From an uncultured Clostridium sp. (GTDB taxonomy: Bacteria > Bacillota > Clostridia > Clostridiales > Clostridiaceae): a stretch of DNA of 18,034 nucleotides. How positions within the stretch are numbered: position 1 is the stretch's first letter; each line of letters begins with the position of its first letter. The notes under the pieces are model-generated. The model saw nothing but the letters and a program-made list of their open reading frames with translations, made no database searches and was not told the DNA's origin. The stretch covers positions 1 through 18,034 of the forward strand of contig CAKVFO010000067.1 of NCBI GenBank assembly GCA_934746785.1. Reading direction: 5' to 3'. Both the position numbers and the translations under genes were made by a program. Shown one piece after another: positions 1 to 6,868 of this stretch.

Positions 1-73
1 ACGACTTACATATCAGAAAGCCAGTTATAATCAGTGCTCGCTCTCAAAAAAAGTTTTTAATTTCCTATACGTT
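1..73 (-). repeat. Dispersed repeat copy 1 (cut by window edge)
   Basis: This stretch matches 2843-2915 with one mismatch in 73 bases and 14267-14339 with four mismatches. It is the inner part of an 83-nt unit that in the other copies is bounded by the inverted repeats AACGTATTGG and CCTATACGTT; the first ten bases, and anything further out, lie beyond the window start. The unit abuts the SDR gene terminator. Orientation is given as minus because the complete copy makes most sense as RNA on that strand. No coding capacity is seen. Confidence 0.85.
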
Positions 74-123
74 AAAAGATGTATCAAAAAAGTATATTTC
101 ACCCAAAATACTTTTGATACATC
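74..123 (-). terminator. Intrinsic terminator of the SDR-dipeptidase operon
   Basis: Arms 78-95 and 108-123 pair over 16 bp, with two extra A residues in one arm. On the minus strand the stem is followed by the T-run at 74-77. It lies 7 bases after the SDR stop codon and directly before the repeat copy at 1-73. Confidence 0.75.
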
Positions 124-130
124 CTTTCTA

Positions 131-871
131 TTATATCATTCCCCCATCAGCACGTATAATTTGTCCTGTTATATAGCTTGAATCATCACTACATAAAAAA
201 ACTGCTGTTTTTCCTATTTCTTCGGATTCTCCAAACCTTCCCATAGGAATTTCCTCTTCTAACTCTTTTTTATCTTCATCTCTTAAAAAAGAATTCATTT
301 TTGTATTAATAACGCCTGGTGCAATAGCATTCACACGTATCTTGGAAGGTGCCATTTCCTTAGCTAAAGCCTTTGTAAATAAATTAATTCCTCCTTTTGA
401 AGCAGAATATAAAACTTCACAAGAAGCACCAACATCCCCCCACATAGATGATATATTTAAAATAGCTCCACCTCTTGACAACATATGAGGTATTACATTT
501 TTAGTAAGATACATTGCTCCCAGCAAGTTACTTTTTATTAAATTATCTATTTCATCTTTACCTGCATCCATAAATAATCCAATAACACTTCTTCCAGCAT
601 TATTTACTAAAATATCAATTTTACCAAAGTGCTTAATAGTTTCATTCACTATTTCTTCAGTCGCTTCAAATATAGAAATATCTTTCTTTATCTTTATCGC
701 AGATACCCCTATTTCCTTTAACATATTTAAAGTCTCTTCTGCACCTATATCATCTTTTGAATAGTTTACTACAATAGCTGCACCTTCTCTAGCAAATTCT
801 AGGGCAATTCCTCTTCCTATTCCTCTCGAAGCACCTGTTACTATAGCTACTTTTCCTGTTAATTTTCCCAT
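131..871 (-). CDS. SDR-family reductase, FabG/YmfI-like
   Basis: This 246-residue protein is a classical short-chain dehydrogenase/reductase, a cytoplasmic NAD(P)H-dependent carbonyl reductase. Visible motifs are the Rossmann glycine motif TGASRGIG (12-19), NNAG (90-93), structural Asn115 and the catalytic set Ser142, Tyr155, Lys159. The C-terminal SYITGQIIRADGGMI is typical of FabG relatives. The segment WGDVGASCEV just before the catalytic tyrosine resembles, from memory, the YmfI subgroup that reduces the aminopentanone group on elongation factor P, so that role is possible; a general 3-oxoacyl-ACP reductase role is the alternative. There is no fatty-acid synthesis gene nearby. It starts 20 bases after the dipeptidase stop with AGGAAG upstream of the ATG, so the two are probably co-transcribed, and it ends at a clear terminator. 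Class is certain; substrate is not. Confidence 0.85.
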   Translation of the reverse strand: MGKLTGKVAIVTGASRGIGRGIALEFAREGAAIVVNYSKDDIGAEETLNMLKEIGVSAIKIKKDISIFEATEEIVNETIKHFGKIDILVNNAGRSVIGLFMDAGKDEIDNLIKSNLLGAMYLTKNVIPHMLSRGGAILNISSMWGDVGASCEVLYSASKGGINLFTKALAKEMAPSKIRVNAIAPGVINTKMNSFLRDEDKKELEEEIPMGRFGESEEIGKTAVFLCSDDSSYITGQIIRADGGMI

Positions 872-891
872 ATAGTTTCTTCCTTTTTTAC

Positions 892-1830
892 TTATTTTAA
901 AACTTCTAAAAATACTCTTAAAGCATTCTTATAATATATTTTTTCTATTTCATCATAAGAAAATCCTTCTTTATTTAATATCTCTGCTAGTTTATTCATT
1001 TCAGAAGCATCTTTAATTTCAACTTTATTCTCTATCCCATCAAAATCACTTCCTAATGAAATAACATCTATACCACCTACATTTTTAATGTGTTTTATAT
1101 GTTTAACCATATCATCAATAGAGGATACTTTATTATTTCCAAGAAAATCAGAACAAAAGTTAATTCCTATAACTCCCCCCTTATCTGCTAATAACTTTAT
1201 CATATCATCCGTTAAATTTCGTGGATGCTTTTTTATACTACGACTATTCGAATGAGAAGCAATAAAAGGTTTCTTACATCTTCTTACTAAATCATAAAAA
1301 CCAGCATCTGATAAATGAGATACATCTGGAATTATTCCTACTCTCTCCATTTCAGATACAATTTCAAATCCTTTTTCCTCTAGGCCTCTATCTTTATAAA
1401 TATAATTATAATTTGGATAGCCAATTTTATTTTTATAATTCCATGTCAAAGTTATTATTCTTATGCCTTTATCATATACCCTCTGTACATTCTCTACATT
1501 ACCACCTAGTACATCACCTTCTTCTATTGATAGAAAAGCCCCTATTTTCCCCTGCTTCTCAACCTCATTCAACTCATTAATATTTTTAACTATTTCAATA
1601 TATTTTTTATTTTTTTCAAATTCATTGATTAAATTCTTATACATTATTTCAAATTCTAAATATAGATCTTCTACTTCTCCCGCATTTATAAAGAATGCAA
1701 AAACCTGAGCTAATGACTGTCCTTTCTTTAACTTTTCAATATCTACACTAAATTTATTTTTCCTTAATCCTTGATTTTCATATAACATTCTTCCTGCTGT
1801 ATCACAATGTAAATCTATAAATCTCATCAA
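892..1830 (-). CDS. Membrane dipeptidase-type metallopeptidase (M19)
   Basis: The 312-residue product belongs to the renal dipeptidase family (peptidase M19), zinc enzymes that cleave dipeptides. Expected ligands are in order: HCD near the N-terminus (His8, Asp10), the bridging Glu in SIEEGD (103-104), His172 in DVSHLS, His193 in ASHSNSR and the catalytic-type Asp262 in LGSDFDG. Length is normal for bacterial members. No signal peptide or membrane segment is apparent, so it is probably cytoplasmic despite the family name. Two ATG codons stand in tandem; the first is used here, with GAGGTG upstream at good spacing. It is the first gene of a two-gene unit with the SDR reductase downstream. I could not pick a convincing promoter in the AT-rich intergenic region. 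The natural substrate is unknown; a D-amino-acid-containing dipeptide is possible by family. Confidence 0.88.
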   Translation of the reverse strand: MMRFIDLHCDTAGRMLYENQGLRKNKFSVDIEKLKKGQSLAQVFAFFINAGEVEDLYLEFEIMYKNLINEFEKNKKYIEIVKNINELNEVEKQGKIGAFLSIEEGDVLGGNVENVQRVYDKGIRIITLTWNYKNKIGYPNYNYIYKDRGLEEKGFEIVSEMERVGIIPDVSHLSDAGFYDLVRRCKKPFIASHSNSRSIKKHPRNLTDDMIKLLADKGGVIGINFCSDFLGNNKVSSIDDMVKHIKHIKNVGGIDVISLGSDFDGIENKVEIKDASEMNKLAEILNKEGFSYDEIEKIYYKNALRVFLEVLK

Positions 1831-1908
1831 ATCACCTCTTCATATTTAACTTATAATACACTAATAAGATTATAATAACATTAATCAATTTACTTATATT
1901 TACATATA

Positions 1909-1937
1909 TTGAAGTTTATTCAAATTAATGCTATAAT
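1909..1937 (+). promoter_or_regulatory. Sigma-A type promoter of the MBL hydrolase
   Basis: A -35 box TTGAAG (1909-1914), 17-base spacer and -10 box TATAAT (1932-1937) are present; the -10 is also preceded by TGC, an extended -10 feature. The predicted start near 1944 leaves a short leader before the gene. Confidence 0.75.
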
Positions 1938-1968
1938 ATATTTATATTTTTGATAGGTGGTGACTTTA

Positions 1969-2607
1969 TTGTATAAAATAATTACTATCTGCTGTGGCAA
2001 TGTAAATTGCTATTTAATTGACTGTGGCGATTTTGCCATTCTAATAGATACTGCTAAAAAAAAGTATAGGGAATTTCTACTTGAAAAATTAAAATCTTAT
2101 ACTATTCCATTAATAATATTAACACATGGTCATTGCGATCATATTGCTAATGCCGCTTTTCTAGCAAAACACTTTAATGCTAAAATAGCTATGCATAAAG
2201 ATGATTACAAATTATCTAAAAATAACTTAATTAACAATATATACTCAAATTCTTTTTTAGGTCCATTATTCAAAAAAGCATCACTATGGGATTTTAAAAA
2301 TACAAATGTAGACGATTTCGAACCTGATATATTCCTTGAAGATGGACAAACCTTAGCCAGCTTTAATATAAATGCAAAAATACTTCATTTACCAGGCCAC
2401 ACAAAAGGTTCAATAGGAATACTAGTTAATAATAATGAACTTATTGCAGGCGATATATTTATGAATTTTTTATATCCCTGTGAAGCTATTATTGCTGAAG
2501 ATATTGATATGCTTAGAAAAAGTATATCTAAAATCGATTCTCTAAATTTAAAAGTTTTATATCCTGGTCATGGAGGTGCTATTACTTCTGTTAAAGTTAA
2601 TTTTTAA
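1969..2607 (+). CDS. MBL-fold metallohydrolase, glyoxalase II-like
   Basis: This is a small metallo-beta-lactamase-fold hydrolase of the glyoxalase II-like group. The metal site is complete: THGHCDH (His53, His55, Asp57, His58), His144 in LPGHTKG, Asp162 in AGDIF and His201 in YPGHGG. I chose TTG at 1969 as start (212 residues) because AGGTGG at 1955-1960 lies 8 bases upstream; GTG at 1957 would sit on top of that site. The protein then begins with YKIITICCGNVNCYLI, the usual first strand of the fold. It is transcribed alone from the promoter at 1909-1937, divergently from the dipeptidase operon. Probable reactions are hydrolysis of a thioester or lactone-like substrate in the cytoplasm, but no neighbour indicates which. 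An upstream GTG start remains possible. Confidence 0.85.
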   Translation: MYKIITICCGNVNCYLIDCGDFAILIDTAKKKYREFLLEKLKSYTIPLIILTHGHCDHIANAAFLAKHFNAKIAMHKDDYKLSKNNLINNIYSNSFLGPLFKKASLWDFKNTNVDDFEPDIFLEDGQTLASFNINAKILHLPGHTKGSIGILVNNNELIAGDIFMNFLYPCEAIIAEDIDMLRKSISKIDSLNLKVLYPGHGGAITSVKVNF

Positions 2608-2625
2608 AAAACTTCTATGAATGTA

Positions 2626-2651
2626 AAAAAGCGGCCGACGCCACGCTTTTT
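2626..2651. terminator. Intrinsic terminator at the repeat end / MBL gene
   Basis: AAAAAGCG (2626-2633) pairs with CGCTTTTT (2644-2651) around a GC-rich 10-base loop. T-runs follow on both strands, so it can end MBL transcription from the left and repeat-element transcription from the right. It is strikingly GC-rich for this sequence. Confidence 0.65.
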
Positions 2652-2692
2652 AGCGCAGGAAGCAGCTTTGTTAAAGCCTGTCAAAAGGTTCT

Positions 2693-2800
2693 AAAAGCAA
2701 AATTGGAGGATAGAAGTAATATTTTTATGCTCCAAATTACAACCAGTCGCTTAAAAACATTACTTCTACCTCCTTAAATACTAATGGAAATTTTGCTTTT
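2693..2800 (-). other. Long hairpin sequestering a ribosome binding site
   Basis: On the minus strand, bases 2773-2753 (GGAGG and the start codon region) pair with 2726-2705 over 21 positions with one bulge and one G-U pair. The outer arms 2800-2789 and 2704-2693 add 12 perfect pairs, with a 15-base unpaired stretch on one side. The G-U pair would be an A-C mismatch on the plus strand, so the minus strand folds better. The CCUCC of the far arm masks the GGAGG site. Confidence 0.7.
2737..2760 (-). CDS. Possible seven-residue mini-ORF in the repeat
   Basis: ATG at 2760 begins MFLSDWL followed by TAA. GGAGG (2773-2769) lies 8 bases upstream, an ideal spacing. The start region is inside the hairpin described at 2693-2800. 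In the truncated copy at 14145-14339 the ATG is ATA and the stop is TGA, so a conserved peptide is not supported. It may be a translated leader-type peptide or simply a by-product of the hairpin sequence. Confidence 0.3.
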   Translation of the reverse strand: MFLSDWL

Positions 2801-2916
2801 CGGTTCTTTTGCGGCACTACATTTTTCTTTTTAACGTATTGGACGACTTACATATCAGAAAGCCAGTTATAATCAGTGCTCGCTCTCAAAGAAAGTTTTT
2901 AATTTCCTATACGTTT

Positions 2917-2958
2917 AAAAAGAGCTTGAAATGAAAACTCATTCCAAAGCTCTTTTTT
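2917..2958 (-). terminator. Intrinsic terminator of glyA
   Basis: AAAAAGAGCTT (2917-2927) pairs with AAGCTCTTTTT (2947-2957), extended by an imperfect inner stem. T-runs occur on either side. It lies 11 bases after the glyA stop and immediately before the repeat unit. Confidence 0.8.
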
Positions 2959-2969
2959 ACATATATTAA

Positions 2970-4202
2970 TTAATATAAAGGATGTTTATCACTTAATGCA
3001 ACAACCTTTTCTCTAATAGCTGTTAAATCTCCATCCTTATTTTGAATTGCTTCATCAATAATTTCAGCAACTACTTTCATATCTTCTTCTTTAAATCCTC
3101 TTGTAGTTACTGCTGCTGTACCTATTCTTACTCCTGAAGTTACAAATGGACTTCTAGTTTCATTTGGAACAGTATTCTTATTTAATGTAACTCCTATAGA
3201 ATCAAGTAATTGTTCTGCCTCTTTTCCTGTTATGTCTTTATTATTAAGATCAACTAGAATTAAATGATTGTCAGTACCATTTGACACCAATTTAAATCCT
3301 CTATTTACTAATTCATCAGCAAGAGCTTTACAATTCTTAACTACTTGTTCTGCATATACCTTGAAACTTGGGTCTAATGCTTCTTTTAAGCATACAGCCT
3401 TTGCAGCAATTACATGCATTAAAGGGCCACCCTGCATTCCTGGGAATATGTTTTTATCTAAATCTTTAGCAAACTTTTCTTTACAGATAATTAGCCCGCC
3501 TCTTGGTCCTCTTAAAGTCTTATGTGTTGTAGTTGTAACAAAATCAGCATATGGAACTGGTGATGGATGAACTCCTCCAGCAACTAATCCTGCTATATGT
3601 GCCATATCTACCATTAAATAAGCACCAACTTCATCAGCAATTTCTCTAAACTTCTTAAAATCTATAACTCTAGGATATGCACTAGCCCCTGCTACTATAA
3701 GCTTTGGTTTACATTCTAGTGCAACTTTTCTTATTTCTTCATAATCAAGCATTTCTGTTTCCTTATTCACTTTATAAGAAACAACATTAAATAATTTTCC
3801 TGAAAAGTTTACTGGTGAACCATGAGTTAAGTGTCCTCCATTACTTAAATCCATCCCCATTATAGTGTCTCCTGGTTTTAAAACAGTAAAATATACTGCC
3901 ATATTAGCTTGAGACCCTGAATGTGGCTGAACATTTACATGTTCTCCCCCAAATAGTTCTAAAGCTCTTTTTCTTGCAAGATTTTCAACTTCATCAACTA
4001 TATAGCATCCTCCATAATATCTTTTTCCTGGATATCCTTCAGCATATTTATTTGTTAAGTATGATCCCATTGCTTCCATTACAGCTTGACTTGTAAAGTT
4101 TTCAGATGCAATAAGTTCAATACCTTTTTGCTGTCTATTCTTTTCCTTTTCTATTAGACTATATATTTCTTCATCTACTTTTGATAAATTTTCAAAATTC
4201 AT
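2970..4202 (-). CDS. glyA: Serine hydroxymethyltransferase
   Basis: The 410-residue protein is a PLP-dependent serine hydroxymethyltransferase, interconverting serine and glycine while charging tetrahydrofolate with a one-carbon unit. Family motifs are intact: IELIASENFTS near residue 28, YAEGYPGKRYYGG (53-65), HVNVQPHSGSQAN (88-100), the VDMAHIAGL segment and TTTTHKTLRGPRGG with the PLP-binding Lys228. Length is normal for bacteria. The ATG at 4202 follows GGGGTGTG at suitable spacing. The gene stands alone with its own promoter (4234-4262) and terminator (2917-2958). No glycine riboswitch or purine-type box was evident in its roughly 25-base leader. Upstream and divergent is a ThrE-type amino acid exporter, which may be a functional association (serine/threonine) or chance. 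Confidence 0.97.
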   Translation of the reverse strand: MNFENLSKVDEEIYSLIEKEKNRQQKGIELIASENFTSQAVMEAMGSYLTNKYAEGYPGKRYYGGCYIVDEVENLARKRALELFGGEHVNVQPHSGSQANMAVYFTVLKPGDTIMGMDLSNGGHLTHGSPVNFSGKLFNVVSYKVNKETEMLDYEEIRKVALECKPKLIVAGASAYPRVIDFKKFREIADEVGAYLMVDMAHIAGLVAGGVHPSPVPYADFVTTTTHKTLRGPRGGLIICKEKFAKDLDKNIFPGMQGGPLMHVIAAKAVCLKEALDPSFKVYAEQVVKNCKALADELVNRGFKLVSNGTDNHLILVDLNNKDITGKEAEQLLDSIGVTLNKNTVPNETRSPFVTSGVRIGTAAVTTRGFKEEDMKVVAEIIDEAIQNKDGDLTAIREKVVALSDKHPLY

Positions 4203-4233
4203 ATTTCACACCCCAATTTTTTCTTTTTCTTAA

Positions 4234-4262
4234 ATTATACGTTTAATTACTGCAATTATCAA
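4234..4262 (-). promoter_or_regulatory. Sigma-A type promoter of glyA
   Basis: On the minus strand TTGATA (4262-4257) is followed after 17 bases by TATAAT (4239-4234), an almost ideal promoter, about 32 bases before the start codon. Confidence 0.8.
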
Positions 4263-4395
4263 CATATATTTTAAAAATTAAATTTCTTTCATCTCTCATC
4301 TTTTACCTTGTAGTATACTATTAAACTACTAATATTATTCTTTATCTTTATATTATTAATATTTTGTAATGAAATATTTAAGTTTAATTTTTATG

Positions 4396-4404
4396 TGCTA
4401 TAAT
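4396..4404 (+). promoter_or_regulatory. Extended -10 promoter of the ThrE-type gene pair
   Basis: TGC plus TATAAT forms an extended -10 element 33 bases before the chosen start codon. No convincing -35 box lies 17 bases upstream. Its position argues against the in-frame ATG at 4369 as the start. Confidence 0.6.
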
Positions 4405-4437
4405 ACATTTATAATTTTAAGAATTGGAGATTTCTTT

Positions 4438-5211
4438 ATGGATATAAATATGGATAAAATTCTTCAAGTTTCAAGTCTAGCTGGACAAATATTATTACAA
4501 AGCGGAGCTGAAACTTATAGAGTTGAAGAAACAATCTGCCGAATATGTTTATCTTTTGGTGCAGATAGTGTAGATAGCTTTGTTACTCCTACAGGTATTA
4601 TAGTTTCTTTATATAAAAATAATAAAACATACAGTACTCTAAAACGAGTTACTTCAAGAGGAGTAGACCTAAATAAAATTGACAAAATTAATAATCTGTC
4701 AAGACTTATTGAAAAAGAAAAAATGAATATTGATTTATTCTACAATGCCCTAAAAAAAATTGAATCAGGTGATAGATATTCTATTCCAGTCACATTAACT
4801 TTTTCTGCCCTTGCTGCTGGAAGTTTTGCTCTAATTTTTGGAGGAGACTTTAAAGATATGATATCTGCTACAATTATTGGACTTTTAATACAAATACTAT
4901 CCTTAAAACTATCAAGTTTATCTGTAAATTCATTTTTTATTAACTCAATATGTGGTGCAATGTCATCTGCTTTATCAATACTTTTATTTAACATGAATAT
5001 TGCATCTCAAATCGATAAAACCAACATTGGTGCAATAATGCTGCTAGTACCTGGGCTTGCAATTACTAATGCAGCTAGAGATATTATTGCTGCTGATTAC
5101 TTATCTGGGATAACAAAAGCTGCTGAAGCCTTTTTAATTGCCGTTGCTATTGCTGTTGGTTCAGGAACTGTATTAAGCTTTTGGCTTAATACTTTAGGAG
5201 GTACGTTATAA
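4438..5211 (+). CDS. ThrE-type exporter, large N-terminal subunit
   Basis: This 257-residue protein resembles the ThrE/YjjP family (DUF1212), the first half of a split threonine/serine exporter; in Corynebacterium both halves form one ThrE protein. The N-terminal soluble part includes the family-like LLQSGAETYRVEETI (near 16-30) and VTPTGIIVS; the second half (from about residue 120) has roughly four or five hydrophobic segments. I chose ATG at 4438 because GGAGA sits 8 bases upstream and the promoter -10 lies between it and the ATG at 4369. The stop TAA shares a base with the next ATG (TAATG), implying translational coupling to the small subunit. Activity is inferred from family; many clostridial members are untested and the substrate may differ (for YjjP/YjjB, succinate export has been proposed). 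Confidence 0.85.
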   Translation: MDINMDKILQVSSLAGQILLQSGAETYRVEETICRICLSFGADSVDSFVTPTGIIVSLYKNNKTYSTLKRVTSRGVDLNKIDKINNLSRLIEKEKMNIDLFYNALKKIESGDRYSIPVTLTFSALAAGSFALIFGGDFKDMISATIIGLLIQILSLKLSSLSVNSFFINSICGAMSSALSILLFNMNIASQIDKTNIGAIMLLVPGLAITNAARDIIAADYLSGITKAAEAFLIAVAIAVGSGTVLSFWLNTLGGTL

Positions 5212-5657
5212 TGATATTTCAAACACTTGCTGCTATTATAGGATCTTTAGGTTTTTCAATAATTTTTAATATAAAAGGAAAGAATCTTATTTTTGCCGCT
5301 TTAGGTGGCGGAGTAAGCTGGCTATCATATCTTATATTTTTAAAAATTGGACTTTCCGGCTTACTAGCTATGTTTTTATCTTCTATAATATTTAGTATTT
5401 ACTCTGAAGTTTTTGCAAGGATATTAAAAACTCCAGTTACAACACTTGTTATTTGCTGTCTTATCCCTCTTGTGCCTGGTGCAGGAATGTATAATACAAT
5501 GTATGCAATAGTAACTGGAAAAACTTCAGAAGCTTTAAATCTTGCCTTAACAACCCTTGCAAGTGCAGGTAATCTTGCTTTAGGTATAATTTTAGTTTCT
5601 ACAATAACAATACATATTAAATTATATAAACAATCAAATAGTAAAAAAAGGTACTGA
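5211..5657 (+). CDS. ThrE-type exporter, small C-terminal subunit
   Basis: The 148-residue product corresponds to the ThrE_2/YjjB-type domain (DUF3815), the second half of split threonine/serine exporters. It is almost wholly hydrophobic, with four or so transmembrane segments and the loop CCLIPLVPGAGMYNTMYAIVTG, which has the family's PLVPG signature also present in the upstream subunit as LLVPGLAI. Its ATG overlaps the stop codon of the large subunit by one base, with GGAGG a few bases upstream inside that gene. The two proteins probably form one membrane complex. The stop codon lies inside the terminator stem at 5645-5681. Confidence 0.85.
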   Translation: MIFQTLAAIIGSLGFSIIFNIKGKNLIFAALGGGVSWLSYLIFLKIGLSGLLAMFLSSIIFSIYSEVFARILKTPVTTLVICCLIPLVPGAGMYNTMYAIVTGKTSEALNLALTTLASAGNLALGIILVSTITIHIKLYKQSNSKKRY

Positions 5658-5681
5658 ATTAAATAAATCCAGTACCTTTTT
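5645..5681. terminator. Bidirectional intrinsic terminator
   Basis: AAAAAGGTACTG (5645-5656) pairs perfectly with CAGTACCTTTTT (5670-5681) across a 13-base loop. T-runs on both strands let it end the ThrE pair from the left and the exchanger gene from the right. Confidence 0.85.
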
Positions 5682-5686
5682 AACCT

Positions 5687-5707
5687 AAGCGTGGCGTCAG
5701 CCACTTT
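5687..5707 (+). repeat. GC-rich short match to the repeat terminator end
   Basis: This 21-base segment matches the reverse complement of 2628-2648 at 19 positions, sharing the block AAGCGTGGCGTC. It can form a small stem (GTGGC with GCCAC). It lies just after a terminator, as the main repeat copies do, and is conspicuous against the AT-rich surroundings. It may be a remnant of the element or a separate small repeat. Confidence 0.5.
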
Positions 5708-5722
5708 GTTCTATAATAAAAC

Positions 5723-6673
5723 TTATCCTCTCATTACTATAAAAGTAAGATAACCTGCATAAGTTAATAAATATATAATTCCTTCAACTCTTCCAATTTT
5801 CTTTTCCTTGTTTTTATTAATAAATATAGAGACACCAATAAGTAATGTAATTACTATAAAGAATAAAAAGTCTACTCTTAAAACTGACCCTACAGAACAA
5901 GGATTAATAGCTGTAGATGTACCTAATATTAGAAGTAAATTAAATATGTTAGATCCTAATACATTTCCTAATGCCATTTCCTTTTCGCCCTTTAAGGCTG
6001 CTACAACAGATGTAACCAGTTCAGGAAGAGATGTACCCATTGCTACTATAGTAAGACCCACTAGCTTTTCACTCATGTTTAAAGATAAGGCAATAGCTGT
6101 TGCAGAATCAACTACTAAATTACCTCCAATTACAATACCCGCTATTCCAACAAGTATTCTCAATATGTTTGATAAAGACTTTATTTCCCCGCTATTTTCT
6201 TCCTTAACACCATCTTTTATAGATGCTTTAACTAATATTATGATATAAGCAACACATGCTGCTAGTAATATAAATCCATCTACCCTAGATAATTCTCCAT
6301 CTATACCAACTGTTATACCAAATATTAATACATATGATAATATAGCTACAAGTGTATTAACTATATAATCCCTTTTAATTGTTTCCTTTTTAAATAATAT
6401 AGGTGCTGCAATAGCTGTGCCACCTAAAACAACTAATGTATTAAATATATTAGATCCTAATAAATTTCCAATTACAAGTTCATTAGTTCCTTGTAGTGCA
6501 GATACTATACTTACAGATAATTCTGGTGCACTAGTTCCTAAAGAAACAATTGTTAATCCAACTATAACTGATGGTATTCCTATCTTCTTAGCTAAATTAG
6601 CCGCCCCATCAACAAAAATATCTGCACCTTTTATCAATAAGAAAAATCCTACTATTAAAACAATATAATTCAT
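5723..6673 (-). CDS. Na+/Ca2+ exchanger family protein (CaCA, YrbG-like)
   Basis: The 316-residue integral membrane protein belongs to the calcium:cation antiporter superfamily. It has the two diagnostic inverted alpha repeats: GTSAPELSVSI with GNLLGSNIFN (about residues 46-78) and GTSLPELVTSV with GNVLGSNIFN (about 210-245). These carry the acidic and polar cation-binding residues. About ten hydrophobic segments are present, with a short charged loop (KDGVKEENSGEIK) between the halves. Length and repeat layout match bacterial YrbG-like exchangers, which move Na+ or H+ against Ca2+ across the membrane. It has its own promoter (6710-6738) and a GAGGAAGG ribosome site, and no operon partner. 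Ion specificity cannot be read from sequence. Confidence 0.92.
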   Translation of the reverse strand: MNYIVLIVGFFLLIKGADIFVDGAANLAKKIGIPSVIVGLTIVSLGTSAPELSVSIVSALQGTNELVIGNLLGSNIFNTLVVLGGTAIAAPILFKKETIKRDYIVNTLVAILSYVLIFGITVGIDGELSRVDGFILLAACVAYIIILVKASIKDGVKEENSGEIKSLSNILRILVGIAGIVIGGNLVVDSATAIALSLNMSEKLVGLTIVAMGTSLPELVTSVVAALKGEKEMALGNVLGSNIFNLLLILGTSTAINPCSVGSVLRVDFLFFIVITLLIGVSIFINKNKEKKIGRVEGIIYLLTYAGYLTFIVMRG

Positions 6674-6709
6674 GTGCCTTCCTCGCTTTTCTTTTAATGT
6701 ATAACTTTT

Positions 6710-6738
6710 ATTCTATACTATTGCCCTAGTATTGACAA
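6710..6738 (-). promoter_or_regulatory. Sigma-A type promoter of the exchanger gene
   Basis: On the minus strand TTGTCA (6738-6733) and TAGAAT (6715-6710) are separated by 17 bases, placing the start roughly 30 bases before the ATG. Confidence 0.65.
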
Positions 6739-6815
6739 TATTTTTAAGGCTATTATATGTTCTAGATGCAAAATAATTTAATTATAATAATTAGTATTTA
6801 CTATTAAAAATATTA

Positions 6816-6853
6816 ACTTAATTAGAAGTAATAAATATTCTTACTAATTAAGT
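6816..6853 (-). terminator. AT-rich palindrome, probable terminator of the radical SAM gene
   Basis: ACTTAATTAG (6816-6825) pairs with CTAATTAAGT (6844-6853), with further inner pairing. It lies 15 bases after the radical SAM stop. Very low GC content makes it a weaker terminator than others here. Confidence 0.45.
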
Positions 6854-6868
6854 CAATATATTAATTAT

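Larger units (their letters stand above)
2624..2915 (-). repeat. Dispersed repeat copy 2, complete
   Basis: This fills most of the 362-base gap between the MBL gene and glyA. Read on the minus strand it has three parts: an 83-nt unit (2915-2833) bounded by inverted repeats AACGTATAGG and CCAATACGTT; a long hairpin (about 2800-2693) containing a ribosome site and a seven-residue ORF; and a tail with a small stem-loop (about 2688-2655) ending in an intrinsic terminator (2651-2626). The right part recurs at 14145-14339 and the 83-nt unit also at 1-73. No protein of useful length, transposase or obvious target duplication is seen. It could be a MITE-like or RNA-encoding mobile element; the family is not recognised. 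Confidence 0.85.

Noticed and set aside
2624..2915. Group I or group II intron, or IStron, as the identity of the repeat.
   Set aside because: No recognisable intron core or domain V, no reverse transcriptase or transposase, and the ends do not fit.
3268..3570. Long open frames opposite glyA, pyrG, GSIII and amt.
   Set aside because: They are antisense to clearly conserved genes, lack ribosome sites and show no recognisable domains.
4369..4437. Longer N-terminus for the ThrE-type large subunit from ATG 4369.
   Set aside because: The promoter -10 lies within it, it has no ribosome site, and family similarity begins at the later ATG.
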